Origin: an uncultured Bacilli bacterium
GTDB taxonomy: Bacteria > Bacillota_I > Bacilli_A > RF39 > UBA660
Direction: 5' to 3'
NCBI GenBank assembly: GCA_947629375.1
Contig: CANRDN010000012.1
Location: 1 to 61,895, forward strand
Length of the DNA: 61,895 nt
The position numbers and the translations under genes were made by a program. Numbering within the stretch: position 1 is the stretch's first letter; every line of letters starts with the position of its first letter. The notes under the pieces are model-generated. The model was not told the DNA's origin. It did not search any database and saw only the letters and a list, made by a program, of their open reading frames with translations. Positions 1-8,241 of this stretch are shown piece after piece.

Positions 1-2447
1 GGACATGGGTCATTTCTTCCTACTTTTTCTTTTTTAGCTCTTTTAGCAACAGCATCTTTACCATCGTTAGTTATCTTATTCTTTGAAACTTCTTTTCTTT
101 CAATATTTTGTTTAACTTCCGCTCTCATAAGGAATGCTGTTACTTCTTTATCGATTTTCTCATTCATATCATCAAACATTTGGAAACCTTCTACTGTATA
201 TGCAGTTAATGGATCTGTTTGACCATAACTTCTCAAATGAATTCCTTCTCTTAAATGAGACATTGTATTAATATGTTCAGTCCAGTACTTATCAATAACA
301 TTTAAAGTTATAACTTTCTCAAACTCATCTCTTATTTCAGCTGGAACATCTTTAATCTTTAACTCATATTCTTCAACGATATGATTATAGATTAAATCGA
401 TAACTTCATTTTCTTTCTTCTTATATAGAATTTTAGCATCTATATCTTTCTTTAATAATCTTTCATTTACAGTAGTAACTATTTCATCGATGTCTTTCTC
501 TGTTAATTTTCCTTCTATTTCAAAGTGAGAGTTAACAATTGATGTAACATAGTTTTTCATTATACCAAGTACTGTCTCGTGAATAGATTCATTATCAAGT
601 ATTTCGTTTCTTCTTCCATACATTATTTCTCTTTGATTATTCATAACATCATCATATTGAAGAAGTTGTTTTCTTATATCGAAGTTATTACCTTCAACAC
701 GAGCTTGAGCAGTTGTTAATGCTTTAGAAAACATCTTACTTTGGATTGGTTGATCTTCTGAAAGTCCTAAAGTTTGCATTGTTCTTTTGATTCTGTCACT
801 TCCAAAACGCACCATTAACTCATCTTCCATTGATACGAAGAATTGAGTGTATCCAGGGTCTCCTTGACGACCTGAACGACCTCTTAACTGATTATCAATA
901 CGACGAGATTCGTGTCTTTCTGTTCCAAATACGCATAAACCTCCAAGTTCTTTAACACCTTCACCAAGTTTAATATCTGTTCCACGACCAGCCATATTAG
1001 TTGCTATAGTTACTGATTTTTTCTCTCCAGCCTTAGCAATAATTTCAGCTTCACGAGCATGGTTTTTAGCATTCAATACTTCATGTGGGATTTTCTTCTT
1101 ATTTAATAAATTATCAATTAGTTCATTTGTTTCAATAGCAATTGTACCAACAAGAACTGGTTGACCTTTTTTGTATCTTTCTTCGATAGCGTTTATTAAT
1201 GCTCTATATTTTCCTGCTTGTGTTGAATAAATTAAATCTGGTTCATCTACTCTTATTACTTCTTTATTTGTTGGAATACAAATAACATACATATTGTAGA
1301 TATTTCTAAATTCTTCCTCTTCAGTTTTAGCAGTACCAGTCATACCTGATATTTTCTTGTACATTCTGAATAAGTTCTGGAAAGTAATTGTTGCAAGAGT
1401 CTTTGTTTCTTGATTTATTTTAACTCCCTCTTTAGCTTCAATTGCTTGATGAAGACCATCGCTATAAGCACGACCTTTCATAAGACGACCAGTAAATTGG
1501 TCAACGATAACGATTTCACCATCTTGAACAACATAGTCAACGTCTTTTCTCATACTATAATTTGCTTTTAATGCTTGATTGATAAAGTGAACTAAACTTG
1601 TTTGTTCCAAATCGTATAAGTTATCTACTTTAAAATGTTTTTCTGCTTTCTTAACTCCATCTTCAGTTAAAGTTACGCCTTTAGTTTTTTCATCGTACAA
1701 GTAATCTTGTTCTTCTTTTAAACTTTTAACAAAAGAGTCAGCATCCATATAAAGAGATGCACTTTTCATTTCTCCACCTGAAATAATAAGTGGTGTTCTT
1801 GCTTCATCGATTAAAACTGAGTCAGCTTCATCTATTATTACAAAGTTAAGTCCACGTTGAACTCTATTCTCTTTTCTAACAACCATATTATCTCTTAAGT
1901 AGTCAAATCCTAACTCGTTGTTAGTTGTATATAAAATATCACAGTTATATTGTTCTTTCTTTTCTGTTGGTGATAAAGATCTCAAGTTTGTTCCGACAGT
2001 TAAACCTAAAAATCTATGAACGCTTCCCATCCAGTTACTATCACGATCTGCAAGATACTCGTTAACTGTTACAATGTGAACACCTTCTCCTGTTAGAGCA
2101 TTTAAGTATGCTGGCATCGTTGCAACAAGTGTTTTACCTTCACCTGTTTTCATTTCAGCAAGGTTACCAAAATGAAGAGCAATACCACCAATTATTTGCA
2201 CTCTAAAAGGTTTAAGTCCGATAACTCTTTGTGATGCTTCCCTAACTGTTGCAAAAGCTTCTGGTAAAATATCTTCAAGAGTTTCACCTTTACTTAATCT
2301 ATCTTTAAATTCTTGAGTCTTAGCTTGTAATTCTTTATCTGATAATTTTTGGTATTCTTCATCAAGAGCTTCAACTTTATCAGCAAGAAGTCCAAATCTT
2401 TTTAATTCTTTATATTCATGATCAAATAATTTCTTTATAAAATTCAT
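1..2447 (-). CDS. secA: Preprotein translocase ATPase SecA (3' end cut by window edge)
   Basis: SecA is the cytosolic motor that pushes unfolded preproteins through SecYEG using ATP. About 815 codons are visible. The Walker A segment MKTGEGKTL is near residue 100, the helicase II segment with IIDEADS near 200, and TNMAGRGTDIKLG followed by GRSGRQGDPG near 500. The last visible residues GRNDPCP begin the C-terminal zinc-binding tail (GRNDPCPCGSG in the family), so only about 15-20 residues are missing. The ATG is chosen because GGAGATGAT sits just upstream. A terminator of the preceding gene separates it from that unit, so it probably has its own promoter. hpf and secA are also neighbours in B. 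subtilis, which supports the call. Confidence 0.97.
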   Translation of the reverse strand, partial: MNFIKKLFDHEYKELKRFGLLADKVEALDEEYQKLSDKELQAKTQEFKDRLSKGETLEDILPEAFATVREASQRVIGLKPFRVQIIGGIALHFGNLAEMKTGEGKTLVATMPAYLNALTGEGVHIVTVNEYLADRDSNWMGSVHRFLGLTVGTNLRSLSPTEKKEQYNCDILYTTNNELGFDYLRDNMVVRKENRVQRGLNFVIIDEADSVLIDEARTPLIISGGEMKSASLYMDADSFVKSLKEEQDYLYDEKTKGVTLTEDGVKKAEKHFKVDNLYDLEQTSLVHFINQALKANYSMRKDVDYVVQDGEIVIVDQFTGRLMKGRAYSDGLHQAIEAKEGVKINQETKTLATITFQNLFRMYKKISGMTGTAKTEEEEFRNIYNMYVICIPTNKEVIRVDEPDLIYSTQAGKYRALINAIEERYKKGQPVLVGTIAIETNELIDNLLNKKKIPHEVLNAKNHAREAEIIAKAGEKKSVTIATNMAGRGTDIKLGEGVKELGGLCVFGTERHESRRIDNQLRGRSGRQGDPGYTQFFVSMEDELMVRFGSDRIKRTMQTLGLSEDQPIQSKMFSKALTTAQARVEGNNFDIRKQLLQYDDVMNNQREIMYGRRNEILDNESIHETVLGIMKNYVTSIVNSHFEIEGKLTEKDIDEIVTTVNERLLKKDIDAKILYKKKENEVIDLIYNHIVEEYELKIKDVPAEIRDEFEKVITLNVIDKYWTEHINTMSHLREGIHLRSYGQTDPLTAYTVEGFQMFDDMNEKIDKEVTAFLMRAEVKQNIERKEVSKNKITNDGKDAVAKRAKKEKVGRNDPC

Positions 2448-2494
2448 CTATATCATCTCCATAATAGATATTGTATCAAATTATCTTTATTTTT

Positions 2495-2523
2495 TAAAGA
2501 AAAAAAGCATTTTACAATGCTTT
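2495..2523 (-). terminator. Rho-independent terminator after the TM2 gene
   Basis: On the - strand AAAGCATT-GTAA-AATGCTTT forms an 8-bp stem followed by a run of Ts. It ends the unit upstream of secA. Confidence 0.8.
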
Positions 2524-2524
2524 C

Positions 2525-3160
2525 TTAGGCAAAAATCATATCGTTATCATCTTTAGCACTCATTAAGGCAAAAACTGCTTCGACGATGTTCATAATTATT
2601 ATTCCTATTAAGAATAAGAAACTAAATTCATAAGTACAATAGAAAACTAAATAGCTCTCATAAGTTGCTACAAAGAACGTCTTCATTATAAATGTAACAA
2701 CAAATAAAACAAAGTTTACTAAATAAATCCATCCTATTTTTCTATTTTCTGTTCTAAACTTATGTAGTCCTGTGTACCCTAAAAGCAATGTTGTCAATAT
2801 ATGATTGCTTTTCTTTACTTTCTCGTCTTCGTATTCAACAACATCCATTTCGTTTATTTTAACTAGACACACTTTTTGTAATACTAAGAAGACAAGGGCA
2901 ACAGCAAGTAAAACAAGAGCAATTACATACCTATAATTCATAAAGAATGCAAGTAAACCAGTAGGTACATTAGTACAAGCTAACTGACTTTCACTAACTG
3001 TTCCTGAAAAAGTATAAAAATTAACTCCTTCACAATCTAGCATAGAAATAGAATACACTAAAGCATAGACCATAAACAATGCTAATACACCAACTAAAAC
3101 CTTGTTATAATTAAGAACTTTTCTTCTTAAACTTCTAAACTCTTTTTTTTCTTTTTTCAT
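2525..3160 (-). CDS. TM2-domain-like membrane protein
   Basis: This is a 211-residue integral membrane protein of unknown role. Hydrophobic segments lie near residues 20-38, 72-92, 122-132, 140-162 and 172-200. The central segment with LLLGYTGLHKFRTE followed by IGWIYLVNFVLF resembles the TM2 domain pattern (LLG..G.H.FYLG....G). It starts with an ATG behind GGGGGA and follows hpf by about 20 bp, so it may be co-transcribed with hpf. A strong terminator overlaps its end. No enzymatic motif is seen. The TM2 assignment rests on pattern similarity only, and paralogues of this type usually remain uncharacterised. Confidence 0.6.
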   Translation of the reverse strand: MKKEKKEFRSLRRKVLNYNKVLVGVLALFMVYALVYSISMLDCEGVNFYTFSGTVSESQLACTNVPTGLLAFFMNYRYVIALVLLAVALVFLVLQKVCLVKINEMDVVEYEDEKVKKSNHILTTLLLGYTGLHKFRTENRKIGWIYLVNFVLFVVTFIMKTFFVATYESYLVFYCTYEFSFLFLIGIIIMNIVEAVFALMSAKDDNDMIFA

Positions 3161-3181
3161 ATACTTCCCCCACAGAATAAA

Positions 3182-3724
3182 TTATTCTGATTCAATAATA
3201 CCGTAATTTCCTTCTTTTCTTTTATAAACTACTGCAACTTTATTGGTTTCAGCATCTTTAAAGATATAAAATTGATGTTCAAGTAATTCCATTTGTAGAA
3301 CTGCTTCTTCTTCACTCATTGGTTTTACTTCAACAGTTTTTCTTTTAACGATTTTAACTTCTTCTTCACTATCATCTTCCATAGTATCGATAGCTTCAAA
3401 CATTAAGTCTTTTGAAAGTTTATCTTTAATTTTCTTAGATTGTAATTTTGTTTTATTCTTTCTAATTTGTCTTTCTAATTTATCTACAACTACATCTATT
3501 GCTGCATATAAATCATCTCTTGTTTCTTCTGCTCTTAAAATAACATTCTTTAAAGGTATTGTTACCTCTACTTTTTGATTATGATTTTTTACGCTGACCA
3601 TAACAGTTGCTCTTGTTTTGTCAGATTCTCCGATATACTTATTGATTCTACCCAACTTTTCCTTTGCATAATCCTGTATTGCTTTAGTAGCTTCAATGTT
3701 ATCACCGCGTACAAATATTTCCAT
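3182..3724 (-). CDS. hpf: Ribosome hibernation-promoting factor, long form
   Basis: Long HPF dimerises 70S ribosomes into inactive 100S particles in stationary phase. The N-terminal S30AE domain (about 1-100, MEIFVRGDNIEATKAIQDY...) binds the 30S decoding channel. The C-terminal domain (about 125-180, with MELLEHQFYIFKDAET) mediates dimerisation, and an acidic linker joins them. At about 180 aa it has the normal long-form length. The ATG used here has a perfect AGGAGG site 7 bases upstream; an extension of 10 residues further upstream has none. Its position next to secA matches B. subtilis yvyD-secA. Confidence 0.95.
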   Translation of the reverse strand: MEIFVRGDNIEATKAIQDYAKEKLGRINKYIGESDKTRATVMVSVKNHNQKVEVTIPLKNVILRAEETRDDLYAAIDVVVDKLERQIRKNKTKLQSKKIKDKLSKDLMFEAIDTMEDDSEEEVKIVKRKTVEVKPMSEEEAVLQMELLEHQFYIFKDAETNKVAVVYKRKEGNYGIIESE

Positions 3725-3760
3725 ATATTTCCTCCTATATAAATATCTTAACACAAAAAC

Positions 3761-3790
3761 ATTAAAAAAACTACCTATTTAATGGTAGTT
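3761..3790 (-). terminator. Terminator after the cold-shock gene
   Basis: On the - strand AACTACC, an 8-base loop and GGTAGTT are followed by seven Ts. The csp stop codon lies in the loop. Confidence 0.8.
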
Positions 3791-3993
3791 GTTTCTTTTA
3801 CAACATTAACATCCAAAGCTTGATAACCCTTTGTTGTCTCTAATAATTTAAATTCAACAAATTGTCCTTCGTTTAATGATTTATATCCGTCTTGGTTTAT
3901 TGCAGAGTAATGAACAAATATATCTTCATCCTCTTTATAGTCAATAAATCCATAACCTTTTTCATTATTAAACCACTTTACTCGTCCTCTCAC
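3775..3993 (-). CDS. csp: Cold-shock protein (CspA family)
   Basis: This is a small single-stranded nucleic-acid-binding OB-fold protein acting as an RNA chaperone. RNP1 is seen as KGYGFI and RNP2 as IFVHYSAI, after the family's N-terminal VKWFNNEKG. The reading frame is open further upstream, but GTG is preferred as start: it gives M-R-G-R-V-K-W-F, the usual family N-terminus (72 aa), and GAGAGGAG lies nine bases before it. The alternative ATGs upstream lack a ribosome-binding site. It is probably monocistronic, with its own terminator. Confidence 0.93.
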   Translation of the reverse strand: MRGRVKWFNNEKGYGFIDYKEDEDIFVHYSAINQDGYKSLNEGQFVEFKLLETTKGYQALDVNVVKETTTIK

Positions 3994-4142
3994 TTCTACT
4001 AGCTCCTCTCTATCATGATTTTTACTGCCTATGGCCATATCTTTTGCGCAATTATATGATAGCACTAGAAGATAATATTTGATTAAAATTTCCTTAAGTG
4101 GTTATTTTTTATCCTTTTTCCGTAATTAAGTTAACAATAAGT

Positions 4143-4859
4143 TTATTTATAATTACATACATAATTACTTACTTTTTTCTTATAATCTCTCGATATATCA
4201 TAAGATATAAATCCATTTTTCAAAGTTATTTTATTCTCTACTGTATTATATTCTTCTATTTGGTCAGCATTTATAATACAGCTTCTATTTATTTTAACAA
4301 ATCTTTTATCTAGTCTTTCACTTACTTTATTTAAAGGTTCTACTGTATAGTAATTTCCATAAGATGCTTTTATCATACATTTTTTACTATCTTTTTCTTT
4401 AACTATCATATCGATATTGTTAAAATCAATTCTTTTTATTACTCTATTAGATTCAAAAGTTAAACAACCGTGTCTATTATTATAGATTTTCATTATTTTC
4501 TCTAAGTCTTCTTTAAAGATTTTTAAGAAGTCAAATGTATTGATAATTACATCAAAAAGAAAAAGTCTTTTTTCAAGAACTTCGTGGCGTGCTTCACGAT
4601 GACCTGCTACTAAGATTATTAGTGAGTTCCAATCGTCTAAAATTTCTCTTATATATCTTGCTGCTTCAAGTCCATTGTTTTCACAATCATTTTCAAATAT
4701 ATAAACTTTATTTCCATATATTGTTTTAACTTTTTCTTTGAAATCTTTATTTAAGAAATGATATTTTACTTCTAAATCATAATTCATCATATGACTATCT
4801 ATTGTTGTTTTTAATTTTACTGCACTACTATGGTTACAACTCATTATAAAATTAATCAT
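4143..4859 (-). CDS. LytTR-domain DNA-binding regulator with degenerate receiver
   Basis: The protein has an AgrA/LytR-like layout. Residues 1-115 look like a response-regulator receiver (VYIFENDCENNGLEAARYIRE compares with the AgrA-type FLDIDL..GI..). Residues 135-235 are a LytTR DNA-binding domain, with FVKINRSCIINADQIEE and ITLKNG strands. The expected phospho-acceptor Asp is Glu56, and the N-terminal acidic pair is missing (FIMSCNH instead of a D/E cluster), so phosphorylation is unlikely. No histidine kinase is adjacent. It starts 12 bases after the tagO-like gene, so the two form an operon, which suggests a link to cell-envelope polymers. The target is unknown. Confidence 0.75.
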   Translation of the reverse strand: MINFIMSCNHSSAVKLKTTIDSHMMNYDLEVKYHFLNKDFKEKVKTIYGNKVYIFENDCENNGLEAARYIREILDDWNSLIILVAGHREARHEVLEKRLFLFDVIINTFDFLKIFKEDLEKIMKIYNNRHGCLTFESNRVIKRIDFNNIDMIVKEKDSKKCMIKASYGNYYTVEPLNKVSERLDKRFVKINRSCIINADQIEEYNTVENKITLKNGFISYDISRDYKKKVSNYVCNYK

Positions 4860-4871
4860 TTTTTCACCCTT

Positions 4872-5954
4872 TTATTTTCTTTTTATTTTGTGTTTTTCTT
4901 CAAATTCCTTTGTTTTATTCTCTAATTTTTCAGAGATTATGCTTGTTCCAAATACTAACCATCCGACTATTATTAGAAGTACTAGATAGAATACCATTCC
5001 AAAGTATGGACTTTTTAGTACATATAATATTGATGCGATAGAAAACATTATGTTAATGGCATATATTACAAGTACAGTTCTTCTTTGAGAGTATTTTTTC
5101 TTTAGTAATTGGTGGTGTAAATGTTCTTTATCTCCTTCAAATATTGGTTTACCTTTTAGTTTTCTTCTTATGATTGCAAATAATGTGTCCATAATTGGTA
5201 CTGCTAAAATAAGGATAGGTACTAGTACTGAAGTTAATAAAGTTCCTTTGTACCCTAAAAGAGATATAACAGATATTATAAATCCCATAAAAGCAGATCC
5301 TGCTTCCCCAGCAAATAAACGAGCTGGATAAAAATTGTGAACAAGGAATCCTGCACAAGCACCAAGCATTATAAATGTTAAAGTTATTTCAAGAGTCTCA
5401 ACTTGTCCTTGAAAGAAAGCAATTATTCCAATCGTTAAAAAGAAGATTGAACTAATACCTGAACTTAACCCATCAATTCCATCGATTAGCCTTATTATAT
5501 TCGTACATCCTAAAATAAAAAATAAAGTTATGGGATACGATAAAAGACCAAATTCGATAGTACAACCAAATACCGTTATACTTGTTAATAAGATTTGTCC
5601 ATAAAATACAATTGTTGCTGCTGCTATTAACTGCCCTAACAACTCGTATCTTGCTTTTAAAGTTTTAATATCATCAAAAATACCATAGATAATAATTATA
5701 AAACTTCCTATCAAGATGGAATTCATTTTAATACTTTGAACTCCAAACATCATATAACCAAATAAGAACCCCATAAATATTCCCAATCCACCTAATTTAG
5801 GAATTGGTTTATTATGCACTCTTCTATCATCTCTTGGTACATCAATAGCACCAATATGATTAGCTATCTTAATTGTAAAAGGCATAATTAAAGCAGTAAA
5901 TATAAATGTTGTTAATGCAATTAGAAATATTTCGTCTAAATAATCGTTAAACAT
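4872..5954 (-). CDS. tagO: Undecaprenyl-phosphate glycosyl-1-phosphate transferase (TagO/WecA-like)
   Basis: This polytopic membrane enzyme of the MraY/WecA family is likely to transfer GlcNAc-1-phosphate to undecaprenyl phosphate, starting teichoic acid or another wall polymer. Family motifs are present in order: DVPRDDRRVHNKPIPKLGG near the N-terminus, IRLIDGIDGLSSG in the middle, AGEAGSAFMGF, and HLHHQL, the His-rich motif that separates WecA/TagO from MraY. About ten hydrophobic segments are visible. The start is the ATG behind GGTGG; GTG codons four triplets upstream are an alternative. It pairs with the downstream LytTR gene. The exact substrate cannot be read from the sequence. Confidence 0.88.
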   Translation of the reverse strand: MFNDYLDEIFLIALTTFIFTALIMPFTIKIANHIGAIDVPRDDRRVHNKPIPKLGGLGIFMGFLFGYMMFGVQSIKMNSILIGSFIIIIYGIFDDIKTLKARYELLGQLIAAATIVFYGQILLTSITVFGCTIEFGLLSYPITLFFILGCTNIIRLIDGIDGLSSGISSIFFLTIGIIAFFQGQVETLEITLTFIMLGACAGFLVHNFYPARLFAGEAGSAFMGFIISVISLLGYKGTLLTSVLVPILILAVPIMDTLFAIIRRKLKGKPIFEGDKEHLHHQLLKKKYSQRRTVLVIYAINIMFSIASILYVLKSPYFGMVFYLVLLIIVGWLVFGTSIISEKLENKTKEFEEKHKIKRK

Positions 5955-6017
5955 ATTTACCACCACAAAAAGTATTATACCTAAAAAATCAAAAAAAAAC
6001 TATTATAAATCAACATT

Positions 6018-6290
6018 TCACACTTGATTAACAGTTTTTTCTCTTATATTTATATATTTTTGTTTAGTTGCTTCCCCACCATTTAGGTGTCTTATTTCGA
6101 TATGATACTTAAAAATCTCTTCTATTTTAATGTATCTATCCTTATCTATTTCACTTAGTCTTTCTTGCATATCTTTATGTACTGTACTTTTACTGACATT
6201 AAAGAGCTTGGCTACATCTCTTACTGTACTTTTATTTTTAATAATATAATCACTTTCATCTAAAACTCGTTTTAGTATTCTTTTATTCAT
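6018..6290 (-). CDS. spoIIID: Sporulation transcriptional regulator SpoIIID
   Basis: SpoIIID is the small DNA-binding protein that tunes sigma-E-dependent mother-cell transcription. The 90 residues align along their length with the family: TVRDVAKLFNVSKSTVHKDM is the helix-turn-helix, followed by ERLSEIDKD and the signature IRHLNGGEATKQKY. An AAAGGATGAT site precedes the ATG. It lies just downstream of spoIIQ on the same strand, as in B. subtilis (spoIIQ ... spoIIID), but a terminator lies between them. mbl, which follows in B. subtilis, is absent here. Confidence 0.95.
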   Translation of the reverse strand: MNKRILKRVLDESDYIIKNKSTVRDVAKLFNVSKSTVHKDMQERLSEIDKDRYIKIEEIFKYHIEIRHLNGGEATKQKYINIREKTVNQV

Positions 6291-6337
6291 TTAATCATCC
6301 TTTAATAAATTTTATTTCTTTGAATGATTAATATGAG

Positions 6338-6367
6338 TTAAAAAAATAGACATTTTATTATGTCTAT
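6338..6367 (-). terminator. Terminator after spoIIQ
   Basis: On the - strand ATAGACAT, a 6-base loop and ATGTCTAT are followed by seven Ts. It separates spoIIQ from spoIIID. Confidence 0.8.
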
Positions 6368-6371
6368 CGTT

Positions 6372-7004
6372 TTATAAACTATTTGTGTTAACACCAATTA
6401 CGGTATTAGGATCTCTTACAGTTCCATCTTTTAATACTTCAAAATGAAGATTGTTTCCTGTAGGCATTAGTTTCGATGTACCTGATTTTGCAATTGTGTC
6501 TCCTTGTCTAATTTCATCATCCACTTTGACATTTACGTTAGATATCATTTGGTACACTGTTATGTAGTTATTATCGTGCGTTATTTCGACAACTTGTCCT
6601 AAAATATCGTTATCGTATACTTTGGTTACTTTTCCGTCCATTACAGCAATTACACTAAATTCATTATCTGATGAATAAGTAATTCCTGTATTTTGAAGAT
6701 AAGTATTCTCGTACTTGATTATCGATTTTTCTTGAGAAGCTTGTTCTCCATTATAGTTATAGTACCCAATTTTTTCAGATACTCCTTCTCCTGAATAAGG
6801 ACTTAAAACATAACTATCAGTTGTACCTACTACTGGGACAGTGTTATCAAATACTGTATCAGATACATAGTTTTGATTTCCATCACCTTCATTTGTCTTA
6901 CCCCTATCATATAAGACCTTGGTTGCAAACATCATTATTGTAACTACTAGTATTATGTATAGCATAGGTAAAACAAACGGCTTTAAAACTAATTTCTTTT
7001 TCAA
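6372..7004 (-). CDS. spoIIQ: SpoIIQ-like M23-fold sporulation protein, catalytically degenerate
   Basis: SpoIIQ is the forespore protein that pairs with SpoIIIAH across the septum during engulfment. A single membrane segment (about residues 10-28) precedes a LytM/M23-type beta domain (about 105-205: VMDGKVTKVYDNDILGQVVEI ... NNLHFEVLKDG). The zinc ligands are lost: the HxGxD motif reads N-T-G-I-T (105-109) and HxH reads N-L-H (185-187), so it should not cleave peptidoglycan. Start is TTG behind GAGGTGA. The spoIID gene found beside it in B. subtilis is not here. The identity is supported by neighbours spoIIID, DUF1146 and murA. Confidence 0.82.
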   Translation of the reverse strand: MKKKLVLKPFVLPMLYIILVVTIMMFATKVLYDRGKTNEGDGNQNYVSDTVFDNTVPVVGTTDSYVLSPYSGEGVSEKIGYYNYNGEQASQEKSIIKYENTYLQNTGITYSSDNEFSVIAVMDGKVTKVYDNDILGQVVEITHDNNYITVYQMISNVNVKVDDEIRQGDTIAKSGTSKLMPTGNNLHFEVLKDGTVRDPNTVIGVNTNSL

Positions 7005-7055
7005 TTATATTCACCTCTAGATATATTTTTTTCCAAAGATGAAATAATATACATA

Positions 7056-7253
7056 TTATTTAACGATTAATGAAATATAAAAATCATAAATAAAGTTTGT
7101 TACTAAATATATTAGTGATATTGTTAAAAAGAAATAGAATAGTCTTGCTTGGGATATTTTGTTTTTCTTAAAGATTTGATTTATATTGATAGAATCCATT
7201 GACCATATTACAAAGATACCTACCACTATGTATAAAATGAATTTAATTCTCAT
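7056..7253 (-). CDS. ywzB: DUF1146 (YwzB) family small membrane protein
   Basis: A 65-residue protein with two hydrophobic helices (about 4-20 and 40-62) around the loop INQIFKKNKISQARLFYFFLTISL. This matches the YwzB/DUF1146 pattern, where KIIRKNRVAQARLLYILLTIAI-type residues join two helices. The function is unknown. In B. subtilis the gene lies beside the murAA-spoIID-spoIIQ cluster, as it does here. It probably belongs to one transcript with rpiB upstream and spoIIQ downstream. Confidence 0.75.
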   Translation of the reverse strand: MRIKFILYIVVGIFVIWSMDSININQIFKKNKISQARLFYFFLTISLIYLVTNFIYDFYISLIVK

Positions 7254-7275
7254 TTTACTTTATCAGTCCTTTCGT

Positions 7276-7710
7276 CTATTGTTCCATTTCTTTTATTTTA
7301 TTAACTCTTCTTTTGTGTCTTTCTTCATCTGAAAAAGGTGTTTTTAAGAAAGTTTCCACAATTTCTAAGTTATCACTTATTGGTGTTTTATTACTTAAAC
7401 ATAAGATATTAGCATCATTATCGTTTCTTGTTAGATAAGCATCTTCTTTAGTTGTACATCTTGCTGCCCTAATACCCTTTACTTTATTAGCTGCAATACT
7501 CATACCGATACCAGTACCACATATTAAAATACCAAAAGAATCGTTATTATTTACAACATTATTTGCAACTTCTTTAGCATAATCTACATAATCATCTGTC
7601 TCATTATGAGGAATGTTACTTAATACTACATCGATATTTTTATTCTTTAAATAATTTACAATCTTTGCTTCTGTCTCTACTCCTTTATGATCTGTTCCTA
7701 TATATATCAT
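7276..7710 (-). CDS. rpiB: Ribose-5-phosphate isomerase B
   Basis: This enzyme interconverts ribose 5-phosphate and ribulose 5-phosphate in the pentose phosphate pathway. The family N-terminus IYIGTDHKGVE is present, the active-site segment GILICGTGIGMSIAANKVKGIRAA lies near residues 65-90, and NDANILCLS follows. Length of 145 aa is normal. The ATG is chosen behind GAGGTGA; GTG and TTG codons just upstream are in frame but sit on or too near that site. The gene order rpiB-mntP-spoIIR-prmC-prfA of B. subtilis (ywlF region) is recognisable though rearranged. Confidence 0.95.
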   Translation of the reverse strand: MIYIGTDHKGVETEAKIVNYLKNKNIDVVLSNIPHNETDDYVDYAKEVANNVVNNNDSFGILICGTGIGMSIAANKVKGIRAARCTTKEDAYLTRNDNDANILCLSNKTPISDNLEIVETFLKTPFSDEERHKRRVNKIKEMEQ

Positions 7711-7761
7711 CAAGATAATCACCTCGATATTATTATAACTTATATTAAGTTTATTTACATT

Positions 7762-7785
7762 AAAAAAAATACCATTTGGTATTTT
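7762..7785 (-). terminator. Terminator after rpmE
   Basis: On the - strand AAAATACC-AAAT-GGTATTTT runs straight into a T tract just after the rpmE stop codon. Confidence 0.75.
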
Positions 7786-7787
7786 GA

Positions 7788-8003
7788 TTAAGCATTTTCT
7801 TCTTGAGAATATCCGTATTTCTTATTGAATTTGTCAACTCTTCCTGTATGAGCTTTTCTTGATTGTTGATTTGTATAGAATGGATGACATTTAGAACATA
7901 CTTCTACTAAAATCTCATCTTTAGTTGATTCAACTTCGAAAGTTTCTCCACAAGCACATTTAACTGTTGCTTTCTTATACTCTGGATGTATACCTTTTTT
8001 CAT
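7788..8003 (-). CDS. rpmE: 50S ribosomal protein L31, zinc-containing type
   Basis: L31 bridges the two ribosomal subunits. The 71 residues start [27 protein letters not shown] and end with the family segment [25 protein letters not shown]. Two Cys pairs (CAC and CSKC) mark the zinc-binding C+ type. The ATG lies eight bases behind AGGAG; an upstream extension in frame is not typical of the family. It follows a 42-codon gene with a strong promoter, probably on one transcript. Confidence 0.96.
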   Translation of the reverse strand: MKKGIHPEYKKATVKCACGETFEVESTKDEILVEVCSKCHPFYTNQQSRKAHTGRVDKFNKKYGYSQEENA

Positions 8004-8060
8004 TTTTCTCTCTCCTCTCGCCATGAACTCTGTCATAGATAATTGATAAGGATTTAACCT

Positions 8061-8189
8061 TTAGTCTCTTTGAGTAGCGAATTTCTTTTTTAATTTAGCT
8101 GTTTTAACGCCAATAAAAGTTGGAATTGTTCCTGGTACAAATAAAAGTGCCAAAACTCCACAAGCCAACACTATCCCTTTTTTTGTCAT
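8061..8189 (-). CDS. 42-aa single-span membrane microprotein, unknown
   Basis: I do not recognise this family. The frame MTKKGIVLACGVLALLFVPG... encodes one hydrophobic helix (about residues 6-27) and a strongly basic C-terminal tail (KTAKLKKKFATQRD). GAGGAG lies seven bases before the ATG, and a near-consensus promoter is 24 bp further upstream. The next gene is rpmE after 57 bases. The good translation signals argue for a real gene that a length cut-off would miss. Possible roles such as a membrane-binding modulator are guesses. Confidence 0.65.
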   Translation of the reverse strand: MTKKGIVLACGVLALLFVPGTIPTFIGVKTAKLKKKFATQRD

Positions 8190-8212
8190 ATCTTCACTCC
8201 TCAAACGTCATT

Positions 8213-8241
8213 AATATACACTTTTTTAATGTTTTTGTCAA
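8213..8241 (-). promoter_or_regulatory. Sigma-A-type promoter for the microprotein and rpmE
   Basis: On the - strand TTGACA (8241-8236), a 17-base spacer and TATATT (8218-8213). It begins directly after the stop codon of the hydrolase gene, so the small gene and rpmE form a separate unit. Confidence 0.75.

Noticed and set aside
7025-7052. Sigma-F-like promoter (GTATA ... GGAAAAAAAT) upstream of spoIIQ
   Set aside because: The spacer is 13 bases rather than about 15, and in such AT-rich DNA the motif is expected by chance. It is not listed as a feature.
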